DNA from: Neptunicoccus sediminis
GTDB taxonomy: Bacteria > Pseudomonadota > Alphaproteobacteria > Rhodobacterales > Rhodobacteraceae
Length of the DNA: 64,000 nucleotides
Assembly: GCF_001719615.1 (NCBI RefSeq)
Contig: NZ_MDVX01000001.1
Location: 310,001-374,000, forward strand
Direction: 5' to 3'
The position numbers and the translations under genes are program-made. Every line of letters starts with the position of its first letter. The stretch's first letter is position 1. Positions 17,233 through 26,825 of this stretch are shown piece by piece. The notes beneath the pieces were generated by a model. It was not told the origin of the DNA, did no database searches, and saw nothing but the letters and a program-made list of their open reading frames with translations.

Positions 17233-18102
17233 TCAGCTGCGGACCAGTTTTTCGTATTCTTCCGAAATACTGCGAGTCAGTTCGCCTACTTCAAATGTGT
17301 GTTCACCGATCTGGCCAACAGGTGTGACCTCTGCGGCGGTGCCGGTCAGCCAGCATTGCTCGAACCCGTCGAGCTCTTCTGCCATGATGTGACGCTCTAC
17401 CACCTCAACGCCGCGATCCTTCAGCATACCGATGACGGTCTGACGGGTCAGGCCATTCAGGAAACAGTCGGGTTTCGGGGTGTGAACCACGCCGTCTTTC
17501 ACAAAGAAGATGTTCGCGCCTGTTGCCTCGGCCACATAGCCGCGGTGGTCGAACATCATCGCATCCGAACAGCCTTTGGCCTCGGCTTCGTGTTTTGCCA
17601 TTGTGCAGATCATATAAAGACCGGCGGCTTTGGCAAAGCAGGGGATGGTTTCAGGGGACGGACGCTTCCAGCGGGAAATATCCAGCTTGGCGCCAACCAT
17701 TTTGGCATCGCCGTAATAGGCGCCCCATTCCCAAACCGCGATGGCCATCCGGACAGGGTTTTTGGCAGAGGCGACGCCCATGTCATCCCCTGAACCGCGC
17801 CAGCAGACAGCCCGCACATAGGCGTCTTTCAGGCCGCTGGCTTCCAGCGTTTCATATTTGGCCGCTTCGATTTCATCGACGGTGTAGGGGATCGGGATGT
17901 CCAGTTCCTTGCCGGAAAACAGCAGCCGCTCGGAATGTTCGCGGCTTTTGAAGATCTTGCCATTATAGGCCCGCTCGCCTTCAAAAACAGAGGAAGCATA
18001 GTGCAAGGCGTGGGTCAGAATGTGGACATTTGCCTCCCGCCAGGGGACAAGTTTTCCGTCCAGCCAAATAGAACCATCACGATCATCGTAAGCGCCGGCC
18101 AT
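17233..18102 (-). CDS. ilvE: Branched-chain amino-acid aminotransferase
   Basis: The 289-residue fold-type IV PLP enzyme transfers the amino group for Leu, Ile and Val synthesis. Features are GSIWLDGKLVPW and HALHYASSVFEGERAY at the N-terminus, the PLP lysine in CFAKAAGLYM, GYVAEATGANIFFV, and LTRQTVIGMLKDRG. The length is normal for the alphaproteobacterial short IlvE. It is monocistronic by appearance and divergent from petP across a 175-base AT-rich gap. Confidence 0.93.
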   Translation of the reverse strand: MAGAYDDRDGSIWLDGKLVPWREANVHILTHALHYASSVFEGERAYNGKIFKSREHSERLLFSGKELDIPIPYTVDEIEAAKYETLEASGLKDAYVRAVCWRGSGDDMGVASAKNPVRMAIAVWEWGAYYGDAKMVGAKLDISRWKRPSPETIPCFAKAAGLYMICTMAKHEAEAKGCSDAMMFDHRGYVAEATGANIFFVKDGVVHTPKPDCFLNGLTRQTVIGMLKDRGVEVVERHIMAEELDGFEQCWLTGTAAEVTPVGQIGEHTFEVGELTRSISEEYEKLVRS

Positions 18103-18189
18103 TGTATTTCCTCCACCAGAAGCTGTGTATTTTGCATTAATTGCGTGTTGACGTAGAAATAAGACATAAAATTACGCCAAAGTCGAAAT

Positions 18190-18218
18190 TTGCTATCATT
18201 TGATTCTTGGAAAGTCAA
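18190..18218 (-). promoter_or_regulatory. Putative promoter of ilvE
   Basis: On the minus strand TTGACT (18218-18213) is followed after exactly 17 bases by TAGCAA (18195-18190), a fair -35 and a weak -10. It lies about 90 bases before the ilvE ATG in an AT-rich divergent gap that must also hold the petP promoter. Assigned by eye only. Confidence 0.35.
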
Positions 18219-18277
18219 CAAGACTGACATAAATTGGCGGGTAGCGGTAAAATTTGTGATCGGATGAAATATCAACC

Positions 18278-18775
18278 ATGCAGGATCGTTTGCAACCCGG
18301 CGGGGAAAACCTGCTTTTTCTGACCGATGACCAGCTTTTGCAGGGCATTGAACTGCTGTTCTTTGCCTATCGCAATTTCACGTCCGATCCGGACCGTATC
18401 CTTGAAAACTATACTTACGGGCGCGCCCATCATCGTGCGATCCATTTTATTCACCGGCGCCCCGGCACAACCGTGAATGCGTTGTTGGATATTCTGGGCG
18501 TTACAAAACAGTCTCTGAACCGCGTATTGCGTCAGTTGATTGATGACGGTCTGGTGGAAAGCAAGGTCGGCGTGCGCGACCGGCGGGAGCGGCATCTATA
18601 CCTGACCGCTGCGGGGCAGGCGCTGGAATCGGATCTGTCTTCGACCCAGCGGAAACGCCTGCGTGCGGCCTATAAAGAGGCCGGACCGGATGCGGTGCAC
18701 GGTTTTCGGAAAGTTCTCGAAAATATTATGGACCCGTCCATGCGCCAGCATGTTAAGAAGTTGGTAAAGGACTGA
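18278..18775 (+). CDS. petP: MarR-family transcriptional regulator, PetP-like
   Basis: The 165-residue winged-helix protein carries the MarR core: RAHHRAIHFIHRRPGTTV, LDILGVTKQSLNRVLRQL (recognition helix) and the wing DRRERHLYLTAAG. It stands 6 bases before an OmpR-type response-regulator gene. The MarR plus OmpR pair matches petP-petR of Rhodobacter capsulatus, where it lies upstream of the cytochrome bc1 genes. Here petABC is not adjacent. The target regulon is not visible. The symbol rests on family and order. Confidence 0.8.
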   Translation: MQDRLQPGGENLLFLTDDQLLQGIELLFFAYRNFTSDPDRILENYTYGRAHHRAIHFIHRRPGTTVNALLDILGVTKQSLNRVLRQLIDDGLVESKVGVRDRRERHLYLTAAGQALESDLSSTQRKRLRAAYKEAGPDAVHGFRKVLENIMDPSMRQHVKKLVKD

Positions 18776-18781
18776 TCTTGC

Positions 18782-19489
18782 ATGAATGAACCCCTGTCAG
18801 ACGCTCATATTCTTATCGTTGATGATGACGAGCGTATCCGCACGCTGTTGCAAAAATTTCTGTCCCGTAACGGCTATTGGGTGACAGCAGCACGGGATGC
18901 CGCCCATGCCCGCCGCTTGCTTGCCGGACTGGATTTCGATCTGATCGTGCTGGATGTGATGATGCCGGGCGAGGACGGTCTGACCCTGACCCGCAGCCTG
19001 CGCGAAACCCTGACAACGCCGATCCTGTTGCTGACGGCCAAAGGAGAATCGAGCGAGCGGATCATGGGGTTAGAGGCGGGTGCGGATGATTATCTGACCA
19101 AACCGTTTGAGCCCAAAGAACTGGTCCTGCGGATCAATGCGATCCTGCGCCGCGTGCCGGTGGAACAGGCTGTTGTAGAAGCGCCGAAAACCCTGCAACT
19201 CGGGCCGGTGCGTTACGATGTGATCCGCGGCGAGTTGTGGGAAGGCGATACGCTGATCCGGCTAACCGCCACCGAAAGCACGCTGATGCGGATTTTCTCC
19301 GCCAACCCCCATTCCCCTATCAGTCGCAGCAAGCTGGTAGAGGATCTGGGCCGCGACAGCGATCATGCGCAGGAACGGGCCGTGGATGTGCAGATCACCC
19401 GCCTGCGCCGCAAGATAGAGGCAGACCCGAAGTCGCCACGCTATCTGCAAACCGTGCGTGGTGCGGGGTACATGCTGGCCCCCGATTAA
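18782..19489 (+). CDS. petR: OmpR-type response regulator, PetR-like
   Basis: The 235-residue protein has a receiver domain (HILIVDDDERIR acidic pocket, phospho-Asp in LIVLDVMMPGEDG, Lys in YLTKPFEPKEL) and a C-terminal winged helix (RLTATESTLMRIF, AVDVQITRLRRKIE, LQTVRGAGYML). No sensor kinase gene is next to it, as in the known PetR orphan. It is probably co-transcribed with petP. Start ATG is 6 bases after petP ends. Confidence 0.88.
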   Translation: MNEPLSDAHILIVDDDERIRTLLQKFLSRNGYWVTAARDAAHARRLLAGLDFDLIVLDVMMPGEDGLTLTRSLRETLTTPILLLTAKGESSERIMGLEAGADDYLTKPFEPKELVLRINAILRRVPVEQAVVEAPKTLQLGPVRYDVIRGELWEGDTLIRLTATESTLMRIFSANPHSPISRSKLVEDLGRDSDHAQERAVDVQITRLRRKIEADPKSPRYLQTVRGAGYMLAPD

Positions 19490-19522
19490 AATATCTGCCC
19501 CGACGGACCGGAGGAGGGTTCA

Positions 19523-20455
19523 ATGACCACCGCTTTTCTGACCCACAGCGATTGCCTGTCGCACCACAACCCCAAAGGGCACCCTGAATCCGTGGCCCGG
19601 TTAGAGGCCATTCACCAACGTATCTCCGCGCCGGAATTTGATGGCCTGATGCGGATTGAAGCGCCGCTTTGCACCGATGAGGACATATTGCTGGCCCATC
19701 CTGCGGCCCATCTGTCCGCGATTAAGGCGGCCTCACCTGAAAGCGGCTTTCAGTTTATTGACGGCGATACATCCTTGTCACCGGGCAGTTTGCAAGCAGC
19801 CTTTCGTGCGGTCGGGGCGAATGTACAAGCCGTGGATATGGTTCTGTCGGGGCAGGTGCAAAACGCCTTTTGCGCCACACGACCGCCCGGCCATCACGCA
19901 GAACAGCAGCAGGCTATGGGGTTCTGTTTTTTCGGGAATGTGGTGATCGGCGCAAAACACGCGTTGGAACGGCATGGTTTGTCCCGTGTGGCGATCGTGG
20001 ATTTCGATGTGCATCACGGCAATGGCACACAGGATCTGGTCTGGGATGATCCGCGTATCCTGTTCGCCTCTACCCATCAGATGCCGCTTTACCCCGGCAC
20101 GGGTGCGGCGTCCGAAACCGGCGCTTCGGGTAATGTGGTGAATGTGCCTCTGGCCCCTCACGCTGACGGGTCGGATCTGCGCGACGCTTTCGCGCAGGAA
20201 ATCCTGCCGGCGCTTCATCAGCACCAGCCGGAGATGATCTTTATCTCCGCCGGATTTGACGCCCATGCCCGTGATCCGCTGGCCAATTTGAACTTTACCG
20301 AAGAAGATTTCGCTTGGGCCACCCGCGCCTTGTGTGATTTCGCCCGACAAAGCTGTCAGGGACGTGTGGTCTCGACTTTGGAGGGTGGATATGATTTGCA
20401 GGCGCTGGCTGCATCCGTTGCAGCCCATGTTGGCGTTTTGATGGAGCAGACCTAA
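19523..20455 (+). CDS. Histone-deacetylase-superfamily (arginase/deacetylase fold) protein
   Basis: This 310-residue zinc hydrolase belongs to the bacterial class II HDAC/acetylpolyamine amidohydrolase group. The catalytic His pair is in RPPGHHAE, the zinc site in VDFDVHHGNGTQD, and further ligand and Tyr-loop regions are ISAGFDAHARDPL and LEGGYDL. The substrate may be acetylated polyamines, small molecules or proteins and cannot be told from the sequence. A strong GGAGGAGGG precedes the ATG. Its TAA overlaps the xseB start (TAATG), so it leads a unit with xseB, ispA and dxs. Confidence 0.88.
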   Translation: MTTAFLTHSDCLSHHNPKGHPESVARLEAIHQRISAPEFDGLMRIEAPLCTDEDILLAHPAAHLSAIKAASPESGFQFIDGDTSLSPGSLQAAFRAVGANVQAVDMVLSGQVQNAFCATRPPGHHAEQQQAMGFCFFGNVVIGAKHALERHGLSRVAIVDFDVHHGNGTQDLVWDDPRILFASTHQMPLYPGTGAASETGASGNVVNVPLAPHADGSDLRDAFAQEILPALHQHQPEMIFISAGFDAHARDPLANLNFTEEDFAWATRALCDFARQSCQGRVVSTLEGGYDLQALAASVAAHVGVLMEQT

Positions 20456-20694
20456 TGGCGGATACACCGATTTCCGAAATGAGTTTTGAAACCGCAATGG
20501 CGGAGCTGGAAAAGGTCGTTGGACAGTTGGAAAGCAGTCAGGTTGCGCTGGAAGAAAGCATCAAGCTTTATGATCGCGGTGCAGAGCTGAAAAAGCATTG
20601 CGCGGTGAAGCTGAAAGAAGCGGAAGAGAAAATCGCCCAGATTACCCTAGGTGCGGATGGCAGTCCTGCTGGTCTGAAGCCTTTCGAGGGTTAG
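20455..20694 (+). CDS. xseB: Exodeoxyribonuclease VII small subunit
   Basis: The 79-residue helical protein has the family pattern SFETAMAELEKVVGQLESSQ, then ALEESIKLYDRGAELKKHC and LKEAEEKI. It binds the large subunit XseA (not in the window) to degrade single-stranded DNA. It sits between the deacetylase gene and ispA, the usual xseB-ispA-dxs order of proteobacteria. Confidence 0.93.
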   Translation: MADTPISEMSFETAMAELEKVVGQLESSQVALEESIKLYDRGAELKKHCAVKLKEAEEKIAQITLGADGSPAGLKPFEG

Positions 20695-20700
20695 ATTTCC

Positions 20701-21570
20701 GTGGAACGTTTTGAACACAGGCTGGCCCGCATTGCGGCGGCCACGGAACAGGCGCTGCGCGATCTGCTGCCGCCGGTTGCCACCAATCCGATTGCCGCGC
20801 CGATGCATCACGCCGCCCTGAACGGGGGCAAGCGGCTGCGGGCCTATCTTGCGGTGGAATCTGCCGCCTTGTTCGGGCTGGATGTGGTGAATACAGCAGC
20901 GGCGATAGAGGCCATGCACGCTTATTCACTGGTGCATGACGATCTGCCCTGCATGGATGACGACGACCTGCGCCGTGGCAAGCCAACCGTCCACGTTCAA
21001 TGGGACGAAGCCACCGCAGTTCTGGCCGGAGATGCCCTGCAAACGCTGGCTTTTGAAATTCTGGCCGATCCGCTGACCTCGGCCAATGCCTCGGTGCGGA
21101 TCAAACTGGTGGCTGATCTGGCGCGGGCCTCCGGCGCAAATGGTATGGTTCTGGGGCAGGTGCAGGATATTGCCGCCGAGAGCGCGGATACGCCTTTAAC
21201 ACTGGATCAGATCACCGAATTGCAGGCCAATAAAACCGGTGCGTTGATCGAATGGTCGGCCTGTTCCGGCGCGACACTGGCGCAGGAAGATGCAGGCCCG
21301 CTGGCCGCATATTCCGCCGCGCTCGGCCGTGCCTTTCAGATACAGGATGATGTGCTGGATGTGATCGGGGATGCCAAGCTCGCCGGAAAACGTCTGCAAA
21401 AGGATGCCGAAGCGGGCAAAGCCACTTTTGTTTCCATCCTCGGACTTGAAGCCGCGCAACAGCAGGCCAGATCATTGGTAGATCAGGCCTGTGATGCCCT
21501 TTCCGTCTATGAATCCCGTGCCGAACCGTTGCGACAAGTGGCGCAATTCGTCATAAGCCGCAATTCGTGA
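20701..21570 (+). CDS. ispA: Farnesyl (polyprenyl) diphosphate synthase
   Basis: The 289-residue prenyltransferase condenses isopentenyl diphosphate with allylic diphosphates. The first Asp-rich motif is in [14 protein letters not shown] and the second in [25 protein letters not shown] is the early Lys/Arg site and [10 protein letters not shown] the late conserved segment. The start is GTG, 6 bases after xseB. It supplies the chain for ubiquinone and, where present, carotenoids, with Dxs encoded immediately downstream. Confidence 0.93.
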   Translation: MERFEHRLARIAAATEQALRDLLPPVATNPIAAPMHHAALNGGKRLRAYLAVESAALFGLDVVNTAAAIEAMHAYSLVHDDLPCMDDDDLRRGKPTVHVQWDEATAVLAGDALQTLAFEILADPLTSANASVRIKLVADLARASGANGMVLGQVQDIAAESADTPLTLDQITELQANKTGALIEWSACSGATLAQEDAGPLAAYSAALGRAFQIQDDVLDVIGDAKLAGKRLQKDAEAGKATFVSILGLEAAQQQARSLVDQACDALSVYESRAEPLRQVAQFVISRNS

Positions 21571-21596
21571 TAAAACGGCCCCAGAAGGAACCCCTT

Positions 21597-23525
21597 GTGA
21601 GCGACAGACCCAACACACCCCTGCTGGATCAGGTAAATGCCCCCGAAGACCTGAAACGTTTTTCTGATAAAGAATTGCGTCAGGTGGCGGACGAATTGCG
21701 TGCGGAAACCATTTCTGCCGTATCCGAAACCGGCGGGCATCTTGGCGCGGGGTTGGGCGTCGTAGAGCTGACCACAGCGATTCACGCGGTGTTTGACACG
21801 CCAAAGGACCGTCTGATCTGGGATGTCAGCCACCAGTGCTACCCCCATAAAATCCTGACAGGACGGCGGGATCGTATCCGCACGCTGCGGCAGGAAAACG
21901 GCCTGTCCGGTTTCACCAAACGCAGCGAAAGCGCCTTTGATCCCTTTGGCGCGGCCCACAGTTCCACCTCTATTTCTGCCGCGCTGGGCTTTGCCGTAGC
22001 GCGTGATCTGGGCGGCGCACCGGAACACGGGTTGGGCGATGCAATTGCCGTGATCGGGGACGGTGCCATGTCCGCTGGCATGGCTTACGAGGCGATGAAC
22101 AACGCGGGCCATCTGAAAAAGCGTCTGATTGTCATTCTGAACGACAATGAAATGTCCATCGCACCGCCAGTGGGCGCGATGTCGTCCTATTTGTCGAAAC
22201 TCTATGCCGGTGAACCGTTTCAGGAATTCAAATCCGCCGCCAAAAGCGCGATTTCCCTGCTGCCCGAACCATTTCAGGACGGGGCGAAACGGGCCAAGGA
22301 TATGGTCAAACACATGACCGTTGGCGGCACCCTGTTCGAACAGCTCGGCTTTTCCTACGTGGGGCCGATTGACGGACACGATATGGAACAGCTTCTGGCC
22401 GTTTTGCGAACCGTAAAACAGCGGGCCACCGGGCCGATGCTGATCCATGTGCTGACGCAAAAAGGCAAGGGGTATGCACCGGCGGAAGAGTCTTCGGACA
22501 AATACCACGGGGTTGCAAAATTCGATGTTATTTCGGGCAAACAGAAGAAAACGCCTTCAAATGCACCCAGTTACACCTCGGTCTTCGCGCAGAGCCTGAT
22601 TGCAGAGGCAGAGAAAGACAGTAAGGTTGTCGCCGTCACAGCTGCCATGCCGGATGGGACAGGGCTGGATAAATTCGCCGCCCGTTTCGGATCGCGCTGC
22701 TTTGATGTGGGCATTGCCGAACAACACGCTGTTACCTTTTGTGCAGGCATGGCGGCGGGCGGGCTAAAACCGTTCTGCGCGCTCTATTCCACCTTTTTGC
22801 AACGGGGCTACGATCAGGTGGTCCACGATGTGGCAATCCAGCGTCTGCCGGTCCGTTTTGCCATCGACCGCGCCGGACTGGTCGGTGCGGACGGGGCGAC
22901 CCATGCGGGCAGCTTTGACATCGGGTTTCTTGCCAATCTGCCGGATTTTGTCGTGATGGCCGCCGCAGATGAGGCCGAGCTCGTCCATATGGTCGCCACG
23001 GCTGCCAGCATCAATGACCGCCCCAGCGCGTTCCGTTTCCCGCGGGGCGAAGGGGTCGGCGTTGACCTGCCAGAGGTTGGCGTTCCGCTGGAAATCGGCA
23101 AAGGTCGCATCATTCAGGACGGCAGCCGCGTTGCATTTCTGTCCTTTGGCACCCGTTTGCAGGAATGCGAACAGGCAGCGATCTCGCTGGCGCGCAAGGG
23201 GATCACCCCGACCATCGCAGATGCCCGTTTTGCCAAACCGCTGGATGAGGATTTGATCCGTGATCTTGCCGCCAACCACGAAGCCCTGATCACTATTGAA
23301 GAAGGCGCAGTAGGGGGTTTTGGCTCTCATGTGGCGCAGTTCTTGGCCGAGAGTGGCGTCTTTGATACGGGGCTGAAGTTCCGCTCTATGGTGCTGCCCG
23401 ATACCTTCATCGACCAGAGCAGCCCCGCCCGCATGTATGAAACAGCCGGAATGAACGCGCCCCAGATTGAGGCGAAAGTACTGGATGTTTTGGGGATTTC
23501 ACAGATCAGCAAAGCCCGCGCCTGA
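21597..23525 (+). CDS. dxs: 1-deoxy-D-xylulose-5-phosphate synthase
   Basis: This 642-residue thiamine-diphosphate enzyme makes DXP from pyruvate and glyceraldehyde-3-phosphate, the first step of the MEP pathway. The N-terminal ThDP/Mg region shows [46 protein letters not shown] and [15 protein letters not shown]. The pyrimidine-binding domain has [15 protein letters not shown] and the C-terminal domain [12 protein letters not shown] chose GTG at 21597 because AGAAGGAA stands about 7 bases upstream. An earlier in-frame GTG at 21567 would overlap ispA. Confidence 0.95.
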   Translation: MSDRPNTPLLDQVNAPEDLKRFSDKELRQVADELRAETISAVSETGGHLGAGLGVVELTTAIHAVFDTPKDRLIWDVSHQCYPHKILTGRRDRIRTLRQENGLSGFTKRSESAFDPFGAAHSSTSISAALGFAVARDLGGAPEHGLGDAIAVIGDGAMSAGMAYEAMNNAGHLKKRLIVILNDNEMSIAPPVGAMSSYLSKLYAGEPFQEFKSAAKSAISLLPEPFQDGAKRAKDMVKHMTVGGTLFEQLGFSYVGPIDGHDMEQLLAVLRTVKQRATGPMLIHVLTQKGKGYAPAEESSDKYHGVAKFDVISGKQKKTPSNAPSYTSVFAQSLIAEAEKDSKVVAVTAAMPDGTGLDKFAARFGSRCFDVGIAEQHAVTFCAGMAAGGLKPFCALYSTFLQRGYDQVVHDVAIQRLPVRFAIDRAGLVGADGATHAGSFDIGFLANLPDFVVMAAADEAELVHMVATAASINDRPSAFRFPRGEGVGVDLPEVGVPLEIGKGRIIQDGSRVAFLSFGTRLQECEQAAISLARKGITPTIADARFAKPLDEDLIRDLAANHEALITIEEGAVGGFGSHVAQFLAESGVFDTGLKFRSMVLPDTFIDQSSPARMYETAGMNAPQIEAKVLDVLGISQISKARA

Positions 23526-23543
23526 CGCGGGCTGCGCCTTGGG

Positions 23544-24350
23544 TTATTTTTCCAGCCGCGCCAGTCTTGCGCTGATCTCGTCCAGTCGGGCCACCACGTC
23601 ATCACGATAGGCGCCCGTCGCCTCGGCATCTTCGGCAAGGTGGGCGTCCTGCATGGAGTTCACGATCAGACCCACCAGCAGGTTCACTACAGCAAAGGTT
23701 GTCACCATGATGAAGGGAACGAAAAACGCCCAAGCGTAAGGGTAAACCTGCATCACAGGGCGCACGATCCCCATCGACCAGCTTTCCAGCGTCATGATCT
23801 GGAACAAAGAATAGGCAGAGCGCCCCAGCGTGCCAAACCAGTCAGGAAACGTAGCGCCGAACAGCTTGGTGGCCATCACCGAGCCGATATAAAAAATGAT
23901 GGTCATCAGCAAGAAAACCGAGGCCATCCCCGGCAGGGCAGAGACAAAGCCTTCGACCACACGACGCAGGCTGGGGGCAAAGGAAATGACCCGCAACACC
24001 CGCAGAATACGCAAGGCCCGCAGCACAGAAAGCCCGCCGCTGCCCGGTGCAAGCGATACGCCAACCACCAGAAAATCAAAGATATTCCACGGTTTGAGAA
24101 AAAAGCGCCACCCATAAGCGACCAGCTTTACCAGCAGCTCTACCACGAAAATGGCCAGACAAATGCCGTCAATCACAGCTAACAGACCGCCCGACATCTG
24201 TTTGACCGTTTCAGACGTTTCCAGACCCAGAACGATCGCGTTCACCATGATCACGGCCAGTACGAAATACCGTACCTGCGGGGATTCCACCCATTGTGTC
24301 AGTCTGGCGCGAAAATCGCCTTTGGCATGTGGCTGCGTAGAAATATTCAT
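23544..24350 (-). CDS. Bacterial voltage-gated sodium channel (BacNav, NaChBac/NavAb family)
   Basis: The 268-residue single-domain six-helix channel would form a tetramer. S4 carries Arg at every third position (111, 114, 117, 120 in LRALRILRVLR). The pore loop holds TLESWSM (187-193), the same selectivity-filter sequence as NavAb and close to TLESWAS of NaChBac, with the ring Glu189 that sets sodium selectivity. S6 is MVTTFAVVNLLVGLIVNSM. The C-terminus ends in a short coiled-coil (DDVVARLDEISARLARLEK). I use the ATG at 24350. An upstream extension would run into the rlmD-like gene. It is convergent with dxs. Confidence 0.92.
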   Translation of the reverse strand: MNISTQPHAKGDFRARLTQWVESPQVRYFVLAVIMVNAIVLGLETSETVKQMSGGLLAVIDGICLAIFVVELLVKLVAYGWRFFLKPWNIFDFLVVGVSLAPGSGGLSVLRALRILRVLRVISFAPSLRRVVEGFVSALPGMASVFLLMTIIFYIGSVMATKLFGATFPDWFGTLGRSAYSLFQIMTLESWSMGIVRPVMQVYPYAWAFFVPFIMVTTFAVVNLLVGLIVNSMQDAHLAEDAEATGAYRDDVVARLDEISARLARLEK

Positions 24351-24388
24351 AGCGGATTTATAGGGGCTCTGAACTGGGGAAACCAGTG

Positions 24389-25615
24389 TTAACGGCGTGT
24401 GAAATGCGCGACCAATTCGCAGTGTCCGGACCACAAAAACTGGTCCACAACCTGCACCCACTCCAGCGTGAAGCCGCCGTCCAGCAGCGTGCGGGCATCG
24501 CGGGCGAATGTTGCAGGGTTGCAGGACACAAAGGCCAGTTTACCCACACCGCTGTCAGCGATGTGTCGGGTCTGTTCTTTCGCGCCAGCGCGGGGCGGGT
24601 CCATGACAACGGCGTCATAGGCTTTGAACTCATCCGAAAGCAGCGGGTTGCGGAACAGATCCCGCTGGACCGTGCGCAGCTTTTTCAGGCCGGTTGCATG
24701 ACGCCACCCCCGATCCATCGCATCCAGCATCGGTTGGCTTGATTCAATCGCAACCACCTCGGCTTTGCGGGCCAGTGGCAGGGAAAACGTGCCACAACCG
24801 GCAAACAGGTCGAGCACGGATTTGCTCTTGCCGGTGATTTCATCCACCGCATCCCAAAGCGCGGCCTCTCCGTGGGCCGTGGCTTGTAGAAAGGCGCCAT
24901 TGGGCGGGGTGACAAGCGCACCGCCAAAGTCCTGCTGGGCCGGCTGGCGTTCCAGCACAATATCACCGTTCCAGAACACGCGGGCAAACCCGTTGTCATG
25001 GGCGATTTTTACCACATCCTGCAGGGTGGAGGTGTCCATCGGTTTCGCCTCTGTCAGATCCACATCCAACCCGCCAAGGCTGGTGGATACAGACAGGCGC
25101 ACCGCGCCCTTGCGGGTGGCAGCCAGTTGCACCAGAGCCTTTAACCCGTCAAAACCGTTCATGATTTCAGGTTCAAGCAGCGTACAGGTTTCAATCGCCA
25201 CCAATTGATCAGAGCTTCGGGCATGAAAGCCGAGCATCGCACCCGATTTGGTTCGTTTGCCGGTAAACACCGCACGCCGCCGCGAATTGGGCGGACTGGT
25301 CACAGTCTCGCGAAAGCTGGCTTCTATCCCTTGACGTTTCAGTGCCGTATCAACGATCCCCCGTTTCCATTCTGCTAGGAAATCACCGCGAATGTGCTGG
25401 GTCGCGCAGCCGCCGCAGGTTTTGAAGTGACGGCAGGGGGCTTTGATGCGGATGGGGGCCGGTTCCAGAATGCGCAGGTTCTCCAGACGGTCGCCCGCCA
25501 GATCACCACTGACCCTTTCGCCGGGGGCAGTGTAGGCGGCAAAAATCTCGGTCCCGTCCAGCGTTCCAACACCGTCGCCCTGGCTGCCCAATGTATCAAT
25601 CGTAAGTTCTGTCAT
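24389..25615 (-). CDS. 23S rRNA (uracil-5-)-methyltransferase, RlmD/RumA type
   Basis: The 408-residue AdoMet enzyme has an N-terminal TRAM-like domain (LTIDTLGSQGDGVG), a 4Fe-4S site in CRHFKTCGGC plus a later Cys, the methyltransferase core LDLFAGCGTFSLPLA, and MDPPRAGAKEQ. The catalytic Cys is in FVSCNPATFARDA. These features place it in the TrmA/RlmC/RlmD family. RlmD is most likely (m5U1939), but a tRNA m5U54 role cannot be excluded. It lies 55 bases downstream of the CCA transferase gene on the same strand. Confidence 0.9.
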   Translation of the reverse strand: MTELTIDTLGSQGDGVGTLDGTEIFAAYTAPGERVSGDLAGDRLENLRILEPAPIRIKAPCRHFKTCGGCATQHIRGDFLAEWKRGIVDTALKRQGIEASFRETVTSPPNSRRRAVFTGKRTKSGAMLGFHARSSDQLVAIETCTLLEPEIMNGFDGLKALVQLAATRKGAVRLSVSTSLGGLDVDLTEAKPMDTSTLQDVVKIAHDNGFARVFWNGDIVLERQPAQQDFGGALVTPPNGAFLQATAHGEAALWDAVDEITGKSKSVLDLFAGCGTFSLPLARKAEVVAIESSQPMLDAMDRGWRHATGLKKLRTVQRDLFRNPLLSDEFKAYDAVVMDPPRAGAKEQTRHIADSGVGKLAFVSCNPATFARDARTLLDGGFTLEWVQVVDQFLWSGHCELVAHFTRR

Positions 25616-25670
25616 GCCGTTGCCTTATAGAAAAACACTGCCCGCCGAAAGGGATCTGTCGGCTGCGGCG

Positions 25671-26825
25671 TCAGGGTCGCCCGCTCAATAAATCAGCTTT
25701 GGAGCGGGTGAAACCGGATTCGATCCACGCACTTTCCAATTCGCGCAGTTTATCGCCGAGCGCCTTACCTTCAAAACCTTGCAAGTCTTTGGCGGCCACA
25801 GGAAATAGGGCCTGCGCCCCCTCATCGACCTGCGCAACAATCGCCGGATCGACAGACACGCCAAGACTCGCCGCCTGCACCAGTGCCAGATCAAGACCGG
25901 TGTCCCGCCCGAACCGATAGGCGGCGACCTTCGGGGATAGCGCCTGATCATTAGCCTGACGAAATTGCCTGACCCGCGCCGCATCTGCATTGCTCAGCCG
26001 CAGCGCAGCTTTCAGACCGTCGCCGCCCAATACCAGCAGACGGCGCAACCAGTCGGCAGGCAGGTCAAGTTGTTGTTCCAGATGCACCAGCGGCGCAAAA
26101 CTGCGCGTGGTCGCGCCGGGCAGAATACGCCCCAATACGCCGGTTTGCTCCATCGCGCAGAGCGCCATTTCCGGCGTTTCGGCCAGCAACAGCTTGCGCA
26201 TCTCCGCGCCAATCCGCTCTTTGGACAAAGTGTCCAGACCGTCCAGATTATCGCTGATCGCAGCCAGAGCCTCGGGGTCGAGGCCGGCAGTTTGATCGCC
26301 GTACCACGCAAAAAACCGGAAATACCGCAGGATGCGCAGGTAGTCTTCCTTGATGCGGCGATCTGCATCCTCAATAAACCGCAAGCGTTGCGCCATAAGG
26401 TCGGGCAACCCGTTGAGTGGATCAACAATGCGCCCGTCCGCCCCTGCATAAAGCGCGTTCATGGTGAAATCCCGCCGCCGCGCATCATCCTTAATATCGG
26501 TTGAAAAGGCGACGACAGCTCGGCGCCCGAAGGTTTCCACATCCTTGCGAAAACTGGTGACTTCAAAGCCGTGATCACCGATCAATACCGTGACCGTGCC
26601 GTGATCTATCCCTGTCGGAACGCTGCGGAAGCCTTTGGTTTCCATAATTTTTTGCACGTCTTCAGGCAGGGCAGAGGTGGCGACATCAAGATCGGACACC
26701 GGCGCATGTAACAGGGCGTTGCGCACGCATCCCCCGACGAAATAGGCTTGGAAGCCCCGTTCCGTCAGCGCGCCCAGCAAGGCTTGGGATGCGCTGTCGC
26801 GCAACCAGTCAGCCGTGATCTGCAT
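25671..26825 (-). CDS. CCA tRNA nucleotidyltransferase / poly(A) polymerase family
   Basis: The 384-residue class II nucleotidyltransferase adds or repairs the CCA end of tRNAs. The head domain shows FVGGCVRNALL, then VSDLDVATSALPEDV (the DxD metal site), RKDVETFGRRAVVAF, and RRRDFTMNALY. The neck has ADRRIKEDYLRILRYFRFFA. The ATG at 26825 has AGGA 5 bases upstream and gives the normal N-terminus. An extension to 27074 is not credible because it would read through the upstream Nudix gene. The two genes overlap by 17 bases. Confidence 0.93.
   Translation of the reverse strand: MQITADWLRDSASQALLGALTERGFQAYFVGGCVRNALLHAPVSDLDVATSALPEDVQKIMETKGFRSVPTGIDHGTVTVLIGDHGFEVTSFRKDVETFGRRAVVAFSTDIKDDARRRDFTMNALYAGADGRIVDPLNGLPDLMAQRLRFIEDADRRIKEDYLRILRYFRFFAWYGDQTAGLDPEALAAISDNLDGLDTLSKERIGAEMRKLLLAETPEMALCAMEQTGVLGRILPGATTRSFAPLVHLEQQLDLPADWLRRLLVLGGDGLKAALRLSNADAARVRQFRQANDQALSPKVAAYRFGRDTGLDLALVQAASLGVSVDPAIVAQVDEGAQALFPVAAKDLQGFEGKALGDKLRELESAWIESGFTRSKADLLSGRP

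Noticed and set aside
23514-23532. Hairpin GCCCGCG / CGCGGGC at the dxs stop as a terminator
   Set aside because: The stem spans the stop codon and has no clear T-run on either strand. The convergent genes may rely on it, but support is weak.
24351-24461. N-terminal extension of the sodium channel by 37 residues
   Set aside because: It would overlap the rlmD-like gene end, has no hydrophobic or family sequence, and BacNav proteins start near the 24350 ATG.
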